Under the pieces are notes generated by a model. That model was not told where the DNA came from. It did no database searches and saw nothing but the letters and a program-made list of their open reading frames with translations. This document shows positions 62,713-64,000 of a stretch of 64,000 nt of DNA, one piece after another (positions within the stretch are counted from its first letter, which is position 1; the number at the start of each line of letters is the position of its first letter). Both the position numbers and the translations under genes were made by a program. The DNA lies in contig NZ_CP015849.1 in assembly GCF_001654495.1 (NCBI RefSeq), positions 5,059,501 through 5,123,500 of the forward strand. Direction: 5' to 3'. This DNA is from Streptomyces sp. SAT1 (GTDB lineage Bacteria; Actinomycetota; Actinomycetes; Streptomycetales; Streptomycetaceae).

Positions 62713-63868
62713 CCGGGGCGCCGGCGGACCCGTGGCCGCCGGGCGCCTCGTGGCGCAGCTCAGCGGTCAGCCAGCGGAACGCGGTGGGCACCTGGGGCCG
62801 CCACAGCGCCATGCTGTGCCCGCCCGCGCTGCGCGGCAGGAAGACCACGCGCACCTTGGTGGGGGCCTTCGCCACCTGGGCCAGGGCGGTGCCGGCCTCG
62901 TAGCCGTCGCCGGACTCGCCGGAGACGTACAGCGAGACGCGCGGCGGGGTGCGGGCCTCCTTCAGCAGCAGGTAGGGGTTGTTGGCCCGGCGCAGGGCGG
63001 GGGTCGTGGCGGCCAGCGAGTGCTTCTCGCCGATCGGGTCGTTGTAGCCGGACAGGCTGATCGCGGCCCGGTAGCGGTCGGGGTGGGCGACGGCGAGCTT
63101 GGCCGCGCAGTGCGCGCCGGCCGAGTAGCCCGCGGCGGACCAGCCGTCGGGCGCGCCCTGGGCCCGGAAGTTGTCCGTGATCATCTTCGGTACGTCGATG
63201 CTCAGCCAGGTGTCGGCGTTCACGGTGCCCGGGATGTTGGCGCAGCCGGTGTCCGCCTTGGCTATCACGTTGGTGCGCGGGGAGACCAGGATGAACGGGG
63301 CGACCTGGCCGGAGCGCATCAGCGGTTCGAGCTGCTCGTGCACGTGCAGTGAGCCGAACCACGCCTTGGCCGAGCCGGGGTAGCCGGACAGCAGTTCCAC
63401 CACCGGGAACTTCTTGTCCCGGTACGCCGGGTCGTCGTACTGCGGCGGCAGCCAGACGTAGACCTCGGCGTCCACCCCGGAGACCCGGCCCTTGAGCTGG
63501 GTGACCCGGACCCCGCCGGCCGCGTCCATGGACGGCCCGTCGGCCGGGGAGAACGTCTGGCGGACCTTGGGCAGCTTGCGGTAGGCGACCCCGCCGGTGC
63601 CGTCCGCGCCCAGGTCGGCGGCCTGCTGCACATGGTTGCCGGTGCCGAGCAGGTCGCCCCAGTTGTCGTAGAGGTTGTTGCTGTTGTTCACCAGGACGAA
63701 GACCAGCGTGATGGCGGTCGCCTGGGCGAACAGCAGCATCAGCCCCCGCAGGGTGGCGCGCAGCACCTTGGGGCCCCGGGTGCGGGTCCACAGGACGAAC
63801 GGCAGGACCAGGGCGATCACGGCGAGGGTGATGGTGGTGTACAGGAACGGAGTCCCGGTGAGGCTCAT
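62621..63868 (-). CDS. Membrane-anchored Ag85-like alpha/beta-hydrolase/esterase
   Basis: 415 residues. Two N-terminal helices (TTITLAVIALVLPFVLWT and GLMLLFAQATAITLVFVLVN) anchor a large extracytoplasmic esterase domain. The nucleophile Ser is in WSAAGYSAGAHCAAKL, with VSPRTNVIAKADTGCANIPG-type and RSAGGHSMALW (His) typical of the Ag85/FrmB esterase-like family. A mycolyl/trehalose transferase role is not implied in a non-mycolate genus; deacylation of lipid or carbohydrate esters is likely. The C-terminal 50 residues, rich in Gly/Ala/Ser, overlap the convergent TRIC gene. ATG 63868 used as start. Confidence 0.88.
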   Translation of the reverse strand: MSLTGTPFLYTTITLAVIALVLPFVLWTRTRGPKVLRATLRGLMLLFAQATAITLVFVLVNNSNNLYDNWGDLLGTGNHVQQAADLGADGTGGVAYRKLPKVRQTFSPADGPSMDAAGGVRVTQLKGRVSGVDAEVYVWLPPQYDDPAYRDKKFPVVELLSGYPGSAKAWFGSLHVHEQLEPLMRSGQVAPFILVSPRTNVIAKADTGCANIPGTVNADTWLSIDVPKMITDNFRAQGAPDGWSAAGYSAGAHCAAKLAVAHPDRYRAAISLSGYNDPIGEKHSLAATTPALRRANNPYLLLKEARTPPRVSLYVSGESGDGYEAGTALAQVAKAPTKVRVVFLPRSAGGHSMALWRPQVPTAFRWLTAELRHEAPGGHGSAGAPATPHGRSNAGSTPAELASGTSSRAGGARKP

Positions 63869-64000
63869 GTCCCCGTAGAGGGAAAACCGGGGCCCCGGGT
63901 TTACGGACGAGTGCGGACACTTACCGAGAAATTGCCGACACTCACGCAGCGGACACCATCCGTCACACAGCTGTCATCCGGCCGTCAGATTGAAAGCTAC

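Overview
The window is very GC-rich, strongly third-position-biased actinobacterial chromosome, almost certainly Streptomyces. It uses many GTG starts, ATGA/GTGA gene overlaps, terminator hairpins without U-tracts, and several starts that look leaderless. The gene order (glgE, glgP, paired M4 proteases, ABC exporters, glgX, L,D-transpeptidases, leuA, sdaA-glyA-gcvH-gcvT, opp operon) resembles, from memory, the S. coelicolor SCO5443-SCO5480 neighbourhood. No rRNA, tRNA, CRISPR array, complete insertion sequence or biosynthetic core enzyme was seen.

Region by region. 1-4.7 kb: divergent glgE (cut by the window edge) and glgP for alpha-glucan metabolism. 4.7-11.1 kb: a DUF1990 gene, two tandem secreted M4 neutral metalloproteases (only the second with a P-domain) and a five-repeat WD40 protein. 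11.3-14.3 kb: a small membrane protein, a stand-alone maltokinase-cap-like protein, and a TetR regulator divergent from an FAD monooxygenase with two operators between them. 14.4-30.6 kb: two heterodimeric ABC exporter pairs, a DrrAB-like ABC-2 exporter, two NarL/DesKR-type two-component systems and a secreted S33 peptidase. 30.6-36 kb: glgX and two L,D-transpeptidase lipoproteins. 36-44.5 kb: enoyl-CoA hydratase, an RsbW-like kinase, a degenerate polysaccharide deacetylase fused translationally to a beta-propeller lipoprotein, an EF-hand protein, leuA with a leader-peptide attenuator, a GntR regulator, an F420/NADP-type oxidoreductase and a GH25 lysozyme. 44.66-46.38 kb: a small island of lower GC bounded by a 42-bp perfect (60-bp near-perfect) direct repeat of the sdaA 3' end, carrying a Uma2 gene; it looks like the scar of an integrative element. 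46.3-50.9 kb: gcvT-gcvH-glyA-sdaA read leftward behind a tandem glycine riboswitch. 51.1-53.6 kb: a P-loop protein and two SseB paralogues. 54-60.5 kb: a five-gene oligopeptide ABC importer. 60.6-64 kb: a secreted M1 aminopeptidase, a TRIC-type channel and a membrane-anchored Ag85-like esterase.

Functional threads. GlgE, GlgP and GlgX, plus the maltokinase-cap-like protein, belong to storage-glucan metabolism. GcvT, GcvH, GlyA and SdaA form a glycine-to-serine-to-pyruvate route that the riboswitch would switch on with glycine, and the SseB proteins next door are named for serine sensitivity. Secreted peptidases (two M4, S33, M1) and the peptide importer fit a protein-scavenging lifestyle. The observations most worth following are the sdaA attachment-site scar, the apparently leaderless leuA leader peptide, the reciprocal loss of ATP-site motifs in one ABC exporter pair, the 29-bp tandem repeats between two transporter operons, and the NodB-like protein lacking its catalytic aspartates.
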